A stretch of DNA of 52,775 nt from Arenimonas maotaiensis (GCF_014638745.1 NZ_BMFO01000003.1:153052-205826); one strand, 5' to 3'. Numbered from the stretch's first letter, positions 27,356 to 37,559 are shown. The notes: generated by a model from the sequence alone, not told the origin. Numbers and translations are program-made.

Positions 27356-28321
27356 ATGAGCAATGCACGCGTCATCTCGCAATCGGCCTTGGCTTTCTCG
27401 GCCATTCTGGTCGCCGGCCTGTCGTCGGCGCCGGTCCAGGGCAAGCAGGCCACCGCGCAGGAAACCCGCGCCCAGCAGATCACCGAAATCCCGGTCTGCA
27501 AGAAGTCACTCGGCTCCATCGCGGTCATCGAGCCGGAAGACAGCACCAACTGGTGGAGCGGCCAGCAGCTGCCGGCGCCGTCCAAGCTGATCAAGATTTA
27601 CGTCAACAAGTCGCGCTGCTTCACCCTGGTCGACCGCGGTGCCGGTTTCCAGGCCATGCAGATGGAGCGTGAACTGGCCGGCGGCGGCGAGCTGCGCGGC
27701 GGTTCCAACATCGGCAAAGGCCAGGTCAAGGCCGCCGATTACGTGCTGGTGCCGGATCTCATCTCCAGCAACACCGATTCCGGCGGTTCCAACATCGGCG
27801 GGCTGCTCGGCGGCTTCGTCGGCGGCCGCGCCGGCGCTCTGATGGGCGGCGTCAGCTTCAAGAAGAAGACCGCCGACGTGGTGCTGACCGTGACCGACGT
27901 GCGTTCTTCCGAACAGGTGGCGATGGCCGAAGGCCACGCCAAGAAGACCGACATGGCCTGGGGCGGCGGCGGCGGCCTGTTCGGCTCCGGCGGCCTGGGT
28001 GCGCTCGGCGGCGGCGCCTACGCCAACACCGAAATCGGCCAAGTGATCGCCTTGGCCTACCTGCAGGCCTACCACAACCTGGTGCAGGAGATGGGCGGCC
28101 TGCCGGACAACGCCTCGGCCGCCAATGTCGTGCAGGCCCTGCGCGTGGTCAAGCCGGCGCGCCTGTTCACCACGCCGAAAGGCGAGAAGGTAGTGCGTAC
28201 GCTCGATCCGGGCATGATGCTGTATCCGACCGGCAACAAGTCCGAGCTGATGTGGGAAGTGGAAGACGAACTGGGTAACAAGGGCTGGGTGCTGTCGACC
28301 CTGACCGAGCTGGCCAAGTAA
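27356..28321 (+). CDS. CsgG/HfaB-like exported protein with a C-terminal SH3-like domain
   Basis: A 321-residue protein starting at ATG 27356 after an AGGA site. A signal peptide (residues ~1-30, cleavage near VQG) has no lipobox cysteine. Residues ~45-215 resemble CsgG-type outer-membrane assembly proteins ('GSIAVIEPED', 'SRCFTLVDRGAGFQAMQMEREL', 'ADYVLVPDL', 'VVLTVTDVRSSEQV'), interrupted by glycine-rich stretches. The last ~55 residues, from 'KPARLFTTPKGEKV' to 'GWVLSTLTELAK', look like a bacterial SH3 domain. Pore formation like CsgG is not assured without a lipid anchor. The gene stands alone between a divergent YkgJ gene and a terminator. Confidence 0.75.
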   Translation: MSNARVISQSALAFSAILVAGLSSAPVQGKQATAQETRAQQITEIPVCKKSLGSIAVIEPEDSTNWWSGQQLPAPSKLIKIYVNKSRCFTLVDRGAGFQAMQMERELAGGGELRGGSNIGKGQVKAADYVLVPDLISSNTDSGGSNIGGLLGGFVGGRAGALMGGVSFKKKTADVVLTVTDVRSSEQVAMAEGHAKKTDMAWGGGGGLFGSGGLGALGGGAYANTEIGQVIALAYLQAYHNLVQEMGGLPDNASAANVVQALRVVKPARLFTTPKGEKVVRTLDPGMMLYPTGNKSELMWEVEDELGNKGWVLSTLTELAK

Positions 28322-28342
28322 GCGGCAGTCGCCGCGTACGCG

Positions 28343-28372
28343 AAAAGGGCGGATCGCATCCGCCCTTTTTTC
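28343..28372 (+). terminator. Rho-independent terminator after the CsgG-like gene
   Basis: AAAAGGGCGGAT and its complement around a 3-base CGC loop, then six T. The reverse strand also ends in an A/T run, so it may serve the convergent response-regulator gene. Confidence 0.88.
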
Positions 28373-28388
28373 TTGCCCGCGCCGGGAT

Positions 28389-29027
28389 TCAGATGATGCG
28401 CAGAGTGATGGCCTTCAGCACCGCGCGCGTGCGGTCGCGTGCACCGAGCTTGTCGAGGATTTCCGACACGTAATTCTTCACCGTGCCCTCGGACAGGAAC
28501 ACCGCCTTGGCGATTTCGCGGTTGGAATAGCCGCCGGCCAACAGGCGCAGGATGGCGATCTCGCGTTCGTTGAAGGCGTCGGTCGGCGCGCCGGCGTCGC
28601 GGTAGGCGTAACGCGAACGCACCGGGTCGGTGGGTACCGGCGCCAGCAGGGTCTTCCCGGCGGCCAGCGCCACGATTGCTTCATGCAGGTCCGCCGGCGA
28701 GGCGTCCTTCAGCAGGAAACCCTGGGCGCCGCAGGCGGCCGCGCGCAGGGCCAGTTCGGGCTCGTCGAAGGTGGTCAGCAGCAGCACCGGCGTGGCGTCG
28801 CCGGCCGCGCGCAGGCGTTCGACCAGGGTGAAGCCGTCGCAGACCGGCATGCGGATGTCGGACAGGATGACGTCGACCGGCGTCGCGGCCAGGTTGGCCA
28901 ACAACGCCTCGCCGTCTTCGGCCTGGGTGTCGATGCGCAGGCCGGGAATGCCGGCCAGCAACGCCGACAGTCCGTTGCGCACCAGGGCCTGGTCGTCGGC
29001 CAGCGCCAGCCGGATCGTGGCGCTCAT
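28389..29027 (-). CDS. NarL/LuxR-family response regulator
   Basis: A 212-residue response regulator: receiver domain (1-120) with the acidic pair DD at 11-12 and the phospho-acceptor Asp57 in 'VILSDIRMP', and a C-terminal LuxR-type helix-turn-helix (~145-205) with 'REIAILRLLAGGYSNREIA' and 'SEGTVKNYVSEILDKLGARD'. It overlaps the upstream histidine kinase gene by four bases (ATGA), forming a cognate pair. Target genes are unknown. A longer frame upstream is unnecessary: ATG at complement 29027 gives the standard receiver start. Confidence 0.93.
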   Translation of the reverse strand: MSATIRLALADDQALVRNGLSALLAGIPGLRIDTQAEDGEALLANLAATPVDVILSDIRMPVCDGFTLVERLRAAGDATPVLLLTTFDEPELALRAAACGAQGFLLKDASPADLHEAIVALAAGKTLLAPVPTDPVRSRYAYRDAGAPTDAFNEREIAILRLLAGGYSNREIAKAVFLSEGTVKNYVSEILDKLGARDRTRAVLKAITLRII

Positions 29028-30133
29028 GCGCGCACCGGCCAACGCGCCGACAGCGGCATGCCGCGCTCCATGCGCCATTGCAGTTGGCCGCCGAGCGCTT
29101 CGATGCGTTCACGCATGCCGTTCAGGCCATTGCCCTGCCCCGACTTGGGCGGCGTCTTGCCGTCGTCGTGGATGTCCAGCCGCCATTCGCCGGCCTGCCG
29201 TTGCAGGCGCATGTGCAGGCGGCCGGCGTCGGCGTGGCGCGCGGCGTTGGTCAGCGCCTCCTGCGCGCAGCGCAGCACGGCTTCGGCCTCGACCATGCTC
29301 AACCGGTCGACGTCGTCGTCCAGTTCCAGCGCCAAAACCGGCCGCGGCAGCGGCAACGCCAACGCCGCCAAGGCTTCGCGCAGCGGCGGGTGGTCGTGCA
29401 GCCGGAGCTGCTGCACCACGGCGCGGATGTCCTGCAGCAACTCGTCGGACAGCTCCGCCGCCAGCCGCAGTTCGGCGGCCTCCGCCAATTCCGGCTTCTG
29501 GCGCAGGGCCTGCAGGTTGAGCTTGAGCGCGGTCAGCTTGTGGCCGGCCACGTCATGCAGCTCGCGCGAGATGCGCAGGCGTTCGGAATCCCGTACGCCG
29601 GCATCCAGCAGCACCCGCGTGCCGAGCAGTTCGGCGTTGATCGCGGCCAGTTCGTCGCGGGCGCGTTCGGCGCTCACCGCATACCACGAGGTGACCGCCG
29701 CGAACGCCTGGAAACTCATGTACATCACGGTCATGGTCAGCGGTGCGCCGAAGCGCCAGACGTAAGCGTAGATCAGGTACACCGCGACGTTGCAGGACGC
29801 GAAGATCAGCGCCGCCGAACGGACCGGCCACAGGTAGGTCACCTGCGCCATCACCATGATCAGCAGGATCGGCAGCGAGCCCGCGCGCAGGATCAACATC
29901 AGCGTCAGCGCCACGGCCAATTGCCCGAGCACCATCGCGCGGGCCTTGCTTGGCCACAGGAACAAGGCCAGGAACAGCAGATGCAGGGCGACCGGAATCG
30001 CCAAAGGCACCGGTGCCGCCAACCACGTCGGCGTTTCCGGCCGTCCTTGAATCAGTTCCAGGCCGATGGCGCCCCAGGCCAGCAGGCCGGCCAGGGACAG
30101 AGGATGCCACAGGGATTTGAGGAATTCGCGCAT
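29024..30133 (-). CDS. DesK/NarX-type sensor histidine kinase
   Basis: A 369-residue membrane sensor. About six hydrophobic helices occupy residues ~12-155, as in DesK-like kinases. The HisKA_3 phospho-helix follows: 'RLRISRELHDVAGHKLTALK' with His193. A HATPase_c domain then shows 'CAQEALTNAARHA' (N box) and a short 'GNGLNGMRERIEALGG' (G box). It would sense a membrane-related signal and phosphorylate the coupled NarL-type regulator. The start used is ATG at complement 30133, which begins just before the first membrane helix. Confidence 0.92.
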   Translation of the reverse strand: MREFLKSLWHPLSLAGLLAWGAIGLELIQGRPETPTWLAAPVPLAIPVALHLLFLALFLWPSKARAMVLGQLAVALTLMLILRAGSLPILLIMVMAQVTYLWPVRSAALIFASCNVAVYLIYAYVWRFGAPLTMTVMYMSFQAFAAVTSWYAVSAERARDELAAINAELLGTRVLLDAGVRDSERLRISRELHDVAGHKLTALKLNLQALRQKPELAEAAELRLAAELSDELLQDIRAVVQQLRLHDHPPLREALAALALPLPRPVLALELDDDVDRLSMVEAEAVLRCAQEALTNAARHADAGRLHMRLQRQAGEWRLDIHDDGKTPPKSGQGNGLNGMRERIEALGGQLQWRMERGMPLSARWPVRA

Positions 30134-30275
30134 GCTCACAGCATGGCGGTAAACGCGGCCGCGCTCAAGGCGCCGACGGCAGAAAATGACTTCCGGCAGG
30201 TCGGAATGGTGACTGCCGGCACCTGAGCCGGCGCAGCCGGCATCGCACACTGGCCGTCTGCTCAGGGAGAACGGC

Positions 30276-30962
30276 ATGGACTATTACGATGTGGTGAAAT
30301 CCGCGCATGGCGCGATCGGCGCGCTGGCGCTGCTGACCTTCTGGCTTTCGGGTCTCAGCCGCAAGGGCGGCGCCGTGCACCGGACCAGCGGCAAGGTTTA
30401 TCTTCTGGCGATGACCGGCATGCTGCTCAGCGGCATACCGATGACTGTGGCCTTCTACACGCGGCAACATCCGATCGCGGCATCGTTCCTGGCGTATCTG
30501 CTGGTCATCACCGCCACCAGCGTCTGGTGCAGCTGGCGCGCGGTCCGCGACAAGCGCGACTGGGCCGCCTATACCGGCCCCGTTTACCGGATTCTGGTGC
30601 TGCTCAATTTCCTGAGCGGTCTGGGTGTCGCCTACATCGGCCTGTTCGTGACCGACCGCATGGCGCTGATCTTCACCGCCTTCTCGCTGATCGGCGTCGT
30701 CAGCGCCGTGCGCATGCGGCGCTTCGCGCGCCGCCCGCCGGCGCAGCCGAATTGGTGGCTGCACCAGCATTTCGGCGCGATGATCGGCAACGGCGTGGCG
30801 ACTCACATCGCCTTCCTGTCGATCGGGTTGCCGAAGCTGCTGCCGACGCTGTCCGGCCCGGTGTTGCAGAACCTGGCCTGGCTCGGGCCGTTGACGGTGT
30901 CCGTGTTCGCCGGCATGTACCTCACCCGCAAATACACGCCGGTGCGCAAGGCCGGCGCATAA
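30276..30962 (+). CDS. DUF2306-like integral membrane protein
   Basis: A 228-residue protein with six or seven hydrophobic segments. The 'KGGAVHRTSGKVYLLAM' stretch near residues 30-46 resembles the HRxxGRxY motif of DUF2306 membrane proteins, and a later 'WWLHQHFGAMIGNG' adds histidines that could bind metal or heme, but function is not known. It is divergent from the histidine kinase gene (142 bases apart) and convergent with the ABC permease gene; a link to the two-component system is only positional. Confidence 0.65.
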   Translation: MDYYDVVKSAHGAIGALALLTFWLSGLSRKGGAVHRTSGKVYLLAMTGMLLSGIPMTVAFYTRQHPIAASFLAYLLVITATSVWCSWRAVRDKRDWAAYTGPVYRILVLLNFLSGLGVAYIGLFVTDRMALIFTAFSLIGVVSAVRMRRFARRPPAQPNWWLHQHFGAMIGNGVATHIAFLSIGLPKLLPTLSGPVLQNLAWLGPLTVSVFAGMYLTRKYTPVRKAGA

Positions 30963-30965
30963 GCA

Positions 30966-33457
30966 TCACAGTTCGCGCAGGGTCTGCATCGGCGGCGTTT
31001 CGGTGACCTTGCGCGTGGCCCAGAGTCCGGCCAGCAAGGCCAATGCCGTGCCGCCCACGGTGCCGTACAGCAGGAACGCGGCGTCGAACTCCCAGGGCAG
31101 ATCGAACACTTCGGTGGTGATCAGGCCGGTGATGATGCCGGCCGCAACCGACGCGACCAGACCGGCCAACAGCCCGAGGCTGCCGAATTCGGTGGCCTGT
31201 GCCAGCCGCAGCTGTTTGCGCGAGGCGCCCAACACCCGCATCACGCCGGCTTCCTGCATGCGCTCGTCCTGCGAGGCCTGCACCGCCGCCAGCAGCACCA
31301 GCAGGCCGGCCGCCAGCGAGAAGTAGAACACCGACTCGACCACCCGGCTGACCTGCGCCACGGTGCCGCGCACCTGCGCCAGCACGGCATCGATGTCGAT
31401 CACCGACAGGTTCGGGAACGCGCGTACCAGCCCGTCCATCGCCGCCTGTTTGGCCGGCGGTACGTTGACCGCCGAGATGTAGCTGGCGGCGAAGCCGTCC
31501 AGCCCGCCGGGCGAGACCACCACGAAGAAGTTCGGCTTGAAGCTTTCCCACTCCACCTTGCGCAGGCTGGTGACGCGCGCCTCCAGCGGCGTGCCAGCGA
31601 TGTCGAAGCGGATGCGGTCGCCGAGTTTCCAGCCCAAGGTTTCGGCGAAATCCTCTTCGACCGACAGCTCCAGGCCGCCGCGGTGGTCGACTGCCCAGTA
31701 CTTGCCGGCGGTCAGCTGGTTGTCTTTGCCGAACGCGCGCGCCGATGACAGGTTGAATTCGCGTTCGGCTAAACGCTTGGCGCGCTCGCCGGCCGCGGCG
31801 TAATCGGTGCCGCTGACCGGCTTGCCGTTCACCGCCTGCAGGCGCGCGCGCACCATCGGATACAGCACCGGTTCGGCCAGGCCATTGGCCTTGGCGAACT
31901 CGGCCACGCCCGCTACTTGCTCGGGTTGCACGTTGATGATGAAGCGGTTCGGCGCGTCCGCCGGCAGCGTCTGCTGCCAGCGCGACAGCAGGTCGGTGCG
32001 CACGAAGCCGAGCAGCAACAGCGCCATCAGGCCGAGGCCAAGCGCCGAGACCTGGGTCAAAGTCATGCCCTGGTGCCGGCTGAGATTGGCCAAGCCGTAA
32101 CGCCAGGGGCCGCGCAGGTTGCGGCGCGCGCGTTTCAGCCACCACAACAGCAGCCAGGCCAGACCGGCCAGCGCGGCGGCGGTGCCGCCGATGCCGCCGA
32201 GGATGATGGCGCCGAGCGTGGCCGAACCGGCCTTCCACCACAGCAATGCCGCCAGGCCGCCGACGCCGAGCAGACCGACGGTCCAAGCGCTGGGTTCGTT
32301 GACCGGCACGTCGCGGCGCAACACGCGCAGCGCCGGTACCTTGCGCAGCGCCAGGATCGGCGGCACCGCGAACGCCAGCAGTACCGTGAAGCCGATGCCG
32401 TAACCGGCCAGCACCGGCTGCCAGCCCGGTGCCGGCAAACTCATGCCCAAGGCCTGCGCCAGCCACAGGCCGACCGCCCATTGCAGCAGCCAGGCCAAGG
32501 CGATGCCGAGCGTGCTGCCGAGCAGGCCGAGGAAGGCCAGCTCGCCGATCTGCAGAACGGCGATGGTGCCCTGGCTGGCGCCGAGGCAGCGCATCACCGC
32601 GCTGCCGTCCAGATGACGCGCGCTGTGCCGGCGCGCGGCCAAGCCGATGGCGACGGCGGCAAGAATCAAGGAGACCAACGCCGCCAGCGACAGGAAGCGA
32701 TTGGCGCGTTCCAGCGCCGAACGGATTTCCAGACGCGCGTCATCCGACGTTTCCAGCCGCTGCCCGCGGCCCAGCGCGGCGCGGGTCTGCGCGGTGAATT
32801 TGCTCACCGCCGGAGTGTCGCCGGCCACCACCAGTCGGTACTGGATGCGGCTGCCGTTCTGCACCAAGCCGCTGGCGGCCAGGTCGCCGTAGGCGATCAA
32901 CACTTTCGGCGCGACGTTGAAATAGTCCAGCGCGGCATCGGGTTCGCGCACCAGGGTGGCCGCATAGCGCAGTTGCAGGTTGCCGACGCCCAGCGTCTGG
33001 CCGATGCGCAGGTCCAGTTTGCGCGCGGCATCGGCCGACAGCCAGACGGTGCCTTGCGCCGGTCCGCCCTGCACCTCGCGTACCGGGCCGCCGGCGGTGT
33101 CCCGGATCTCGAAGCGGCCGCGCAGCGGGAAGCGCGAATCGACGGCGCGGATGTCGGCCAGACTGACCGACTCGCCGCTTTGCACCATGCTCGGGAAGGT
33201 CGCGGTCTGTGCGTGCTGCAGGCCGAGCGCGCGCGCGCGTTCGGGCACGGCGTCGGGAATCGCGGTGTCGGCGCGCAAGGCGGCGTCGCCGCCGAGCAGG
33301 CGGTTGGATTCCTGGCGCAGGCCGGTCTCGGCCCGGTCGGTGATCAGGCCGACCGCGCTGACCGCCATCACCGCCAGCGTCAGCGCCAGCAGCATCAGCC
33401 GGATTTCGCCGGCGGCCAGGTCGCGCCGGGTCTGGCGCCAGGCCAGGCGCAGCCGGT

Positions 33458-33461
<4 letters not shown>
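30966..33461 (-). CDS. ABC transporter permease, YbbP/FtsX-MacB type
   Basis: An 831-residue permease with N-terminal and C-terminal FtsX-like membrane units. It has a transmembrane helix near residues 20-45, a long periplasmic domain with 'DAALRADTAIPDAVPERARALG', a central cluster of helices, a second periplasmic domain and a final group of helices near 700-831. This layout fits the YbbP family of large permeases paired with YbbA ATPases. It starts inside the last codon of the ATPase gene (ATGA overlap). The next genes, ybbA-like ATPase and tesA, form the classic tesA-ybbA-ybbP neighbourhood of E. coli. Confidence 0.92.
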
Positions 33462-34126
<665 letters not shown>

Positions 34127-34148
34127 GGATTCGCTCCTCGGAAAAGAC

Positions 34149-34790
34149 ATGCTCAATAAATCATTTGCAGTGTGCCACAGCAAATATCAAGGATTCGTGT
34201 TCCTGGCGCTTGTGCTATTGGTCACGGCGTTGCCGGTTTCGGCCAAACAGACCTTGCTGGTCATGGGCGATTCACTTTCGGCGGCCTACAACCTGCCGGC
34301 CGAGCAGGGCTGGGTCGGGCTGACCGCCGCGCGCCTGAAGAAATCCCATCCGCACTGGCAGGTGGTCAACGCCAGCGTCTCGGGCGAAACCAGCGCCGGC
34401 GGCCTCTCGCGCCTGCCGGCGGCGCTGAAGCGGCACACGCCGGACCTGGTCATCATCGAGCTCGGCGCCAACGACGGCCTGCGCGGCCTGCCGCTGCTGC
34501 AGACCCGCAGCAACCTGCGCAAGATGATCCGGCTGTCCAAGGCCGAGGGCGCCAAGGTGCTGTTGATCGGTATCCGCATGCCGCCGAATTACGGTCCGGC
34601 CTACACCGAGGGTTTCGCCGCCATCTACACCGATTTGGCCAAGCAGGAGAAGACCGCGCTGCTGCCGTTCCTGCTGGAGCCGATCGCGCTGGACCGCGGC
34701 TATTTCCTGCCCGACCAGCTGCACCCGAACGCCAAGGGCCAACTGAAGCTGCGCGACCACGTCTGGAAGGCGCTCACGCCCTTGTTGTGA
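34149..34790 (+). CDS. tesA: Arylesterase / acyl-CoA thioesterase I (TesA)
   Basis: TesA (thioesterase I/protease I) is a periplasmic SGNH hydrolase that cleaves acyl-CoA and esters. The 213-residue protein has a signal peptide of ~32 residues (longer than usual) and the GDSL motif with Ser42, the GAND block, and the Asp189-x-x-His192 pair in 'PDQLHPNAKG'. Neighbours are the YbbA-type ATPase and YbbP permease, the same gene set as in E. coli. Start ATG 34149 is 22 bases from the divergent ATPase start. The stop is directly adjacent to the GFA gene stop. Confidence 0.94.
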   Translation: MLNKSFAVCHSKYQGFVFLALVLLVTALPVSAKQTLLVMGDSLSAAYNLPAEQGWVGLTAARLKKSHPHWQVVNASVSGETSAGGLSRLPAALKRHTPDLVIIELGANDGLRGLPLLQTRSNLRKMIRLSKAEGAKVLLIGIRMPPNYGPAYTEGFAAIYTDLAKQEKTALLPFLLEPIALDRGYFLPDQLHPNAKGQLKLRDHVWKALTPLL

Positions 34791-35189
34791 TCAGTCGGCG
34801 CGGCTTTTGTGCGCCAGCGCGTGCGCGTGGGCTTCCCAGTCGCGGCCGTCGAACGGCACGATGCGCAGTCCGTCCGGCGTCACGTCCAGACAGCGCACGT
34901 TCACGTCGATGCCGTCGGGGTTCGAGCGTGGGATGTAGAACGGCTTGATGCCGCATGTCCGGCAGAACAGGTGCTTGGCCACTCCGGTGTTGAAGGTGTA
35001 GGTCGTCAGCGCGTCTTCGCCGCGGAGCAGGGTGAACGCGCGTTTGGGCACGATCAGGTGCAGGAAGCCGCTCATCCGGCAGATCGAGCAGTTGCAGTCT
35101 TCCGCCTCGGGCATCGGCGGCACCTCCACCGAGAAACGCACCGCGCCGCAATGGCAACCGCCTTCATGTGTCGTGCCGGCCATGGTCAT
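34791..35189 (-). CDS. GFA family protein (glutathione-dependent formaldehyde-activating fold)
   Basis: A 132-residue protein with the zinc-binding pattern of the GFA family: CHCGAV near residue 12, C-N-CSIC near 32-36, and CRTCGIKPF near 75-80. Family members bind zinc and some were described as glutathione-dependent formaldehyde-activating enzymes; activity for most, including this one, is unproven. The start at complement 35189 overlaps the stop of the upstream gene by four bases. It is the last gene of the biotin-operon string. Confidence 0.9.
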   Translation of the reverse strand: MTMAGTTHEGGCHCGAVRFSVEVPPMPEAEDCNCSICRMSGFLHLIVPKRAFTLLRGEDALTTYTFNTGVAKHLFCRTCGIKPFYIPRSNPDGIDVNVRCLDVTPDGLRIVPFDGRDWEAHAHALAHKSRAD

Positions 35190-35923
35190 TGCCCGAAATA
35201 GGCGCGCAGCAGCATCGCGCGCAGCGCCGGCGGCTGCTCCGCCAATACCTCGAACAGTTCATGCAGGCCGCGGCAACGCGCCTGCGGCGCGCCGTTCTCG
35301 TCCTGCAGGCGTTCGTAGCGCGCCAGGCCGTCCGCGCCGAAGCGGCCGGATATCCGGCTGGCGACGCGTTGCATGAAGCCACGTTGCTGTTCGGGCGGCA
35401 GGCGTCGCACGGGTTTGTTTTCCGCGTCGATCACCAACGCCGATACCGCCGCCAGCAAATCGTCACGCCCGTCGCGCCAGGGCTTTTGCAGCAGCCACGG
35501 CGGGGTGCCCGCACGGTCTTCGCGCGCGGCCGGGGTGTTCAGCAGGATGGCGCACAACGCCGGGTCGTCGGTGGCCGCGGCCATCAGCCGGCGTTGCTGC
35601 ACGAACATACCCTCCACCGCCGGATCGCCGGCGCGCGCCAGATGGCCGTTGATCGCGTTCAGCGCCAAGCCGGTGGCGATGGCTTCGCTGGCCGCGCGCG
35701 CCTCCCGCTTGGGCGCCACCACCAGCCGCTGTCGAAGCTGTTCGCGCCAGGCCGCCTCGAAGCCCGGTTGTTGACGCGCCAGCAGGTCCAGGGCCGGATG
35801 TCGCGCGCGGGTTTCGGCGATCTGCGCCTGCACGCGATCGACGTCGCCTTCCGGCGTTACGTCCGCGGCGGCCGGCAGCGATGCGAAAAATACCAAGAGC
35901 GCGGCGATGGGCCATCGGCGCAT
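35186..35923 (-). CDS. Exported protein of unknown function in the biotin operon
   Basis: A 245-residue protein with a signal peptide (cleavage likely after PAAA at ~20). The mature part is alpha-helical and rich in Arg and Ala, with two cysteines (in 'ALCAI' and 'ARCRG') that could form a disulfide in the periplasm. I recognise no family. It is coupled at both ends: its start overlaps the bioC stop by one base and its stop overlaps the GFA start by four. Why an exported protein rides with biotin synthesis is not clear. Confidence 0.6.
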   Translation of the reverse strand: MRRWPIAALLVFFASLPAAADVTPEGDVDRVQAQIAETRARHPALDLLARQQPGFEAAWREQLRQRLVVAPKREARAASEAIATGLALNAINGHLARAGDPAVEGMFVQQRRLMAAATDDPALCAILLNTPAAREDRAGTPPWLLQKPWRDGRDDLLAAVSALVIDAENKPVRRLPPEQQRGFMQRVASRISGRFGADGLARYERLQDENGAPQARCRGLHELFEVLAEQPPALRAMLLRAYFGQ

Positions 35924-36795
35924 CAGCGGATCCTCCGGGTGATGCCTTCAGGCGAAATGCGGGCCACGATGCCGTCTTCGTGCGGCGGCGGATCGTGCTC
36001 GGGGCGGAACGCCATGGCGGCGATCACTTCCCAGCTGCTGGCCACGCGGCCGTGTTGCCGCGGATAGGCGGCGTCCAGCGCCTGCCAGCGGGTCTTGCCC
36101 ATCAGCCCGCGGGCACGCCCGGCACGCGCGTCGGTGGCGCCGATGGCCTGCAGTTCGCGCATCAGCGCGCGCAGGTCGGGATAATCCAGCGTGTACAGTT
36201 CGCGGTCGAGCACGCTGCGCGCGAAGCCCGCGCCCTGCAGGGCGTCGCCGACCTGCTGGATGGCCGCGAACGGCGACACTGCCGGTTCCAGGCCGCAGGC
36301 CAAGTAGGTTTCACGCAGTTCCAGCAGCGTATCCGGTCCGAAGGTGCTGAACACCAGCAGACCGCCGGGTTTCAGCACCCGGCGGATTTCGCGCAGGGCC
36401 TGCGGCAGCGGATGCGCCCATTGCAGGCACAGGCTGGAAAATACCAGATCGAAACTGCGATCCCGGAACGGCAACTGCAGCGCGTCGGCGCAGACCCGTT
36501 TTACCGGACGCCAGAAACGGGTCTGTTTCGGTACCTGGCGCAGCATCGGTAAGGAAAGATCCATGGCCACCACATCAGACTTCGGCCAACGTTTTTTCAG
36601 CACGCCGGACGCGCGGCCGGGACCTGCGCCTAAGTCGAGCACACGCTCGGGTGGCGTCTCCAGATAGTCCGACTGCTCCAGCAGCCGCGCCTCCACTTCC
36701 TTCTGCAATGCGGCGGCTTCCAGGTATGTGCCCGCGGCCCGGCTGAAGTGCCGGCGTACCGCATCGCGTTGGAACAGGCTATCGTCCTGGTTCAT
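35923..36795 (-). CDS. bioC: Malonyl-[acyl-carrier protein] O-methyltransferase BioC
   Basis: BioC methylates the free carboxyl of malonyl-ACP, priming pimelate synthesis for biotin. The 290-residue protein shows the SAM-binding motif 'VLDLGAGPGRASGVL' near residue 50, 'DLSLPMLRQ' (motif II), 'FDLVFSSLCLQWAHP' and 'LKPGGLLVFSTFGPDTLLEL', all typical of BioC. The start is at complement 36795, within the end of bioH (ATGA overlap). BioH would later remove the methyl group, so both halves of the pathway are here. Confidence 0.95.
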   Translation of the reverse strand: MNQDDSLFQRDAVRRHFSRAAGTYLEAAALQKEVEARLLEQSDYLETPPERVLDLGAGPGRASGVLKKRWPKSDVVAMDLSLPMLRQVPKQTRFWRPVKRVCADALQLPFRDRSFDLVFSSLCLQWAHPLPQALREIRRVLKPGGLLVFSTFGPDTLLELRETYLACGLEPAVSPFAAIQQVGDALQGAGFARSVLDRELYTLDYPDLRALMRELQAIGATDARAGRARGLMGKTRWQALDAAYPRQHGRVASSWEVIAAMAFRPEHDPPPHEDGIVARISPEGITRRIR

Positions 36796-37559
36796 AGGTG
36801 TTCGGCGAATCCGGTGATGGCGGCGGCGACCGCCGCCGGGTGGGTGAGGAACGGCGCATGGCCGCCGTGTTCGTCGCAGGCGAAGGTACCGTCGGCGGCT
36901 TCGCTGGCCGATTGCATCGCCGCCGCGCTGACCAGGCGGTCGCGCCGGCCGGCCAGCCACAGGCTGGGCATGGCCAGATTCGGCAGCCGTGCGCGCAAAT
37001 CGACCGTTTCCAGCAGATGCAGGCCTTCAGCCAATACGCGCGCGTCCGGTTCGCCGAACTCGAAGGCGGTGCGCTGCAGCAGGCGCAGGTCGTCGCGCAG
37101 GTGCTCGGAGCCCTGCGCCTCCAGCATGAAGAAGCGGTGCAGGGTCTGCGCGTAATCGCGTTCCAGTTCGGCCGCGAATTGGCGGAACACCTGCGCCGGC
37201 ATGCCGTGCGGCCAATCCGGCCGATGCACGAAGCAGGGGCTGGCGTTCTGCAGGATCAGGCCGCGGCAAGCGGCCGGATGCGCCAGCGCGCCATGCAAGG
37301 CGAACAGGCCGCCGAGCGACCAGCCCATCACCAGCGCCGGCTGCGGGATGCGCGCGCGCAGTTCGTCCCAGACCGCGTCGAAGGCCAGCGGCAGTCCGCA
37401 CGCGCGGCTGCGGCCGTGGCCCGGCAGATCGACCGCGTGTACGGTAAAGCGCGCCTGCAACAGCGGCAGCAGCGGCGCGAACACGCCGCCATGCATGGCC
37501 CAGCCGTGCAGCAGGATCAAATCCGGACCGTGGCCGGACGACTCAATATGCAGGGCCAT
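36792..37559 (-). CDS. bioH: Pimeloyl-[acyl-carrier protein] methyl ester esterase BioH
   Basis: BioH hydrolyses pimeloyl-ACP methyl ester, the gate from fatty-acid elongation to biotin. The 255-residue protein (E. coli 256) shows 'LILLHGWAMHGGVF', nucleophile elbow GWSLGG with Ser81 and a late 'HGGHAPFLTHP' with the catalytic histidine. It overlaps bioF by 17 bases and bioC by four. A simple alpha/beta hydrolase name is possible, but context makes BioH far more likely. Confidence 0.95.
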   Translation of the reverse strand: MALHIESSGHGPDLILLHGWAMHGGVFAPLLPLLQARFTVHAVDLPGHGRSRACGLPLAFDAVWDELRARIPQPALVMGWSLGGLFALHGALAHPAACRGLILQNASPCFVHRPDWPHGMPAQVFRQFAAELERDYAQTLHRFFMLEAQGSEHLRDDLRLLQRTAFEFGEPDARVLAEGLHLLETVDLRARLPNLAMPSLWLAGRRDRLVSAAAMQSASEAADGTFACDEHGGHAPFLTHPAAVAAAITGFAEHL

